A model generated the notes under the pieces. The model ran no database searches and was not told where the DNA came from. It saw nothing but the letters and a program-made list of their open reading frames with translations. This document shows positions 63,807-64,000 of a stretch of DNA of 64,000 bases, piece after piece. Origin of the DNA: Halocaridina rubra (lineage: Eukaryota > Arthropoda > Malacostraca > Decapoda > Atyidae). Positions within the stretch are counted from its first letter, which is position 1, and each line of letters opens with the position of its first letter. Both the position numbers and the translations under genes were made by a program. The stretch spans positions 62,001 through 126,000 of the forward strand of contig JAXCGZ010017009.1 in the NCBI GenBank assembly GCA_037179515.1, written 5' to 3'.

Positions 63807-64000
63807 TATATAAATAGATGTGAGGCCAAAGCTTGAATATGCAGCCTCCATTTGGAGTCCACAATTAAAAATACACATAGATAAGATGGGAAAAGCTGAA
63901 AGACATGCCCTGATACCAGAAATAAACAATCTCAGTATATGGAGAGGCTAAGGGAGTTAAATTTACCATGACTTGAAGCTAGAAGAATGATGGGTATATG

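Overview
This window is animal nuclear DNA, almost certainly arthropod and most likely a decapod crustacean. The evidence is: no operon structure; many long (TA)n arrays; (GA)n, (ATT)n and (CA)n arrays; several LINE clades, SINEs, Gypsy and hAT elements typical of crustacean intergenic DNA; and one spliced exon of an ecdysteroid-kinase-like (EcKL/CHK) gene, a family that is large in insects and crustaceans. The species assignment is inference. Element classes were assigned by reading protein motifs, not by database search.

The only convincing host-gene piece is the EcKL exon at 29331-30171 (+), with a clear 3' splice site before it and a 5' splice site after it. Everything else that can be recognised is mobile or simple-repeat DNA.

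Layout. 1-2231: CR1-type LINE (+). 2233-4570: a small unclassified repeat (two copies), a tRNA-type SINE with near-perfect target duplication, a Jockey-like 3' remnant, GA and TA arrays, and an RTE-type 3' end. 4599-8748: CR1 fragment (-) joined head-to-head to a broken RTE-like LINE (+). 9056-14365: pieces of two Gypsy elements (-) split by two CR1 insertions. 14924-19428: a nearly full-length CR1 (-) with intact ORF1 and an ORF2 broken only by two stop codons. 19918-21690: decayed hAT element. 22998-28950: four overlapping or inverted CR1 pieces. 29331-30171: host exon. 30492-30689: tRNA-derived SINE with a perfect 16-bp target duplication. 31293-36002: an intact Gypsy element with two identical 183-bp LTRs and a single 1390-residue Gag-Pol frame, inserted in a TA array. 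37424-39082: RTE remnant, second SINE copy, RTE-like tail, TA/CA arrays. 39083-64000: a head-to-tail array of at least eight CR1 copies, all on +, containing a 3002-bp tandem duplication. The last and oldest copy is interrupted by a Gypsy fragment (itself interrupted by an hAT element with 8-bp target duplication), by an L2-like LINE, and by two short repeats.

How the parts relate. The CR1 family is about 4.5 kb long: a 5'UTR of about 0.5 kb, ORF1 (coiled coil plus nucleic-acid-binding domain, 359 aa), then ORF2 (APE endonuclease plus reverse transcriptase, about 940 aa) starting right after the ORF1 stop. It ends in a short tandem repeat built on ACAATTAGGTAATC. In the 39-64 kb array the next copy begins directly after that tail, with several different 5' truncation points. 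This suggests repeated insertion at the element's own 3' tail, followed by unequal exchange. SINEs and RTE tails here abut TA arrays, and the Gypsy element lies inside one, so TA arrays look like preferred or tolerated landing sites.
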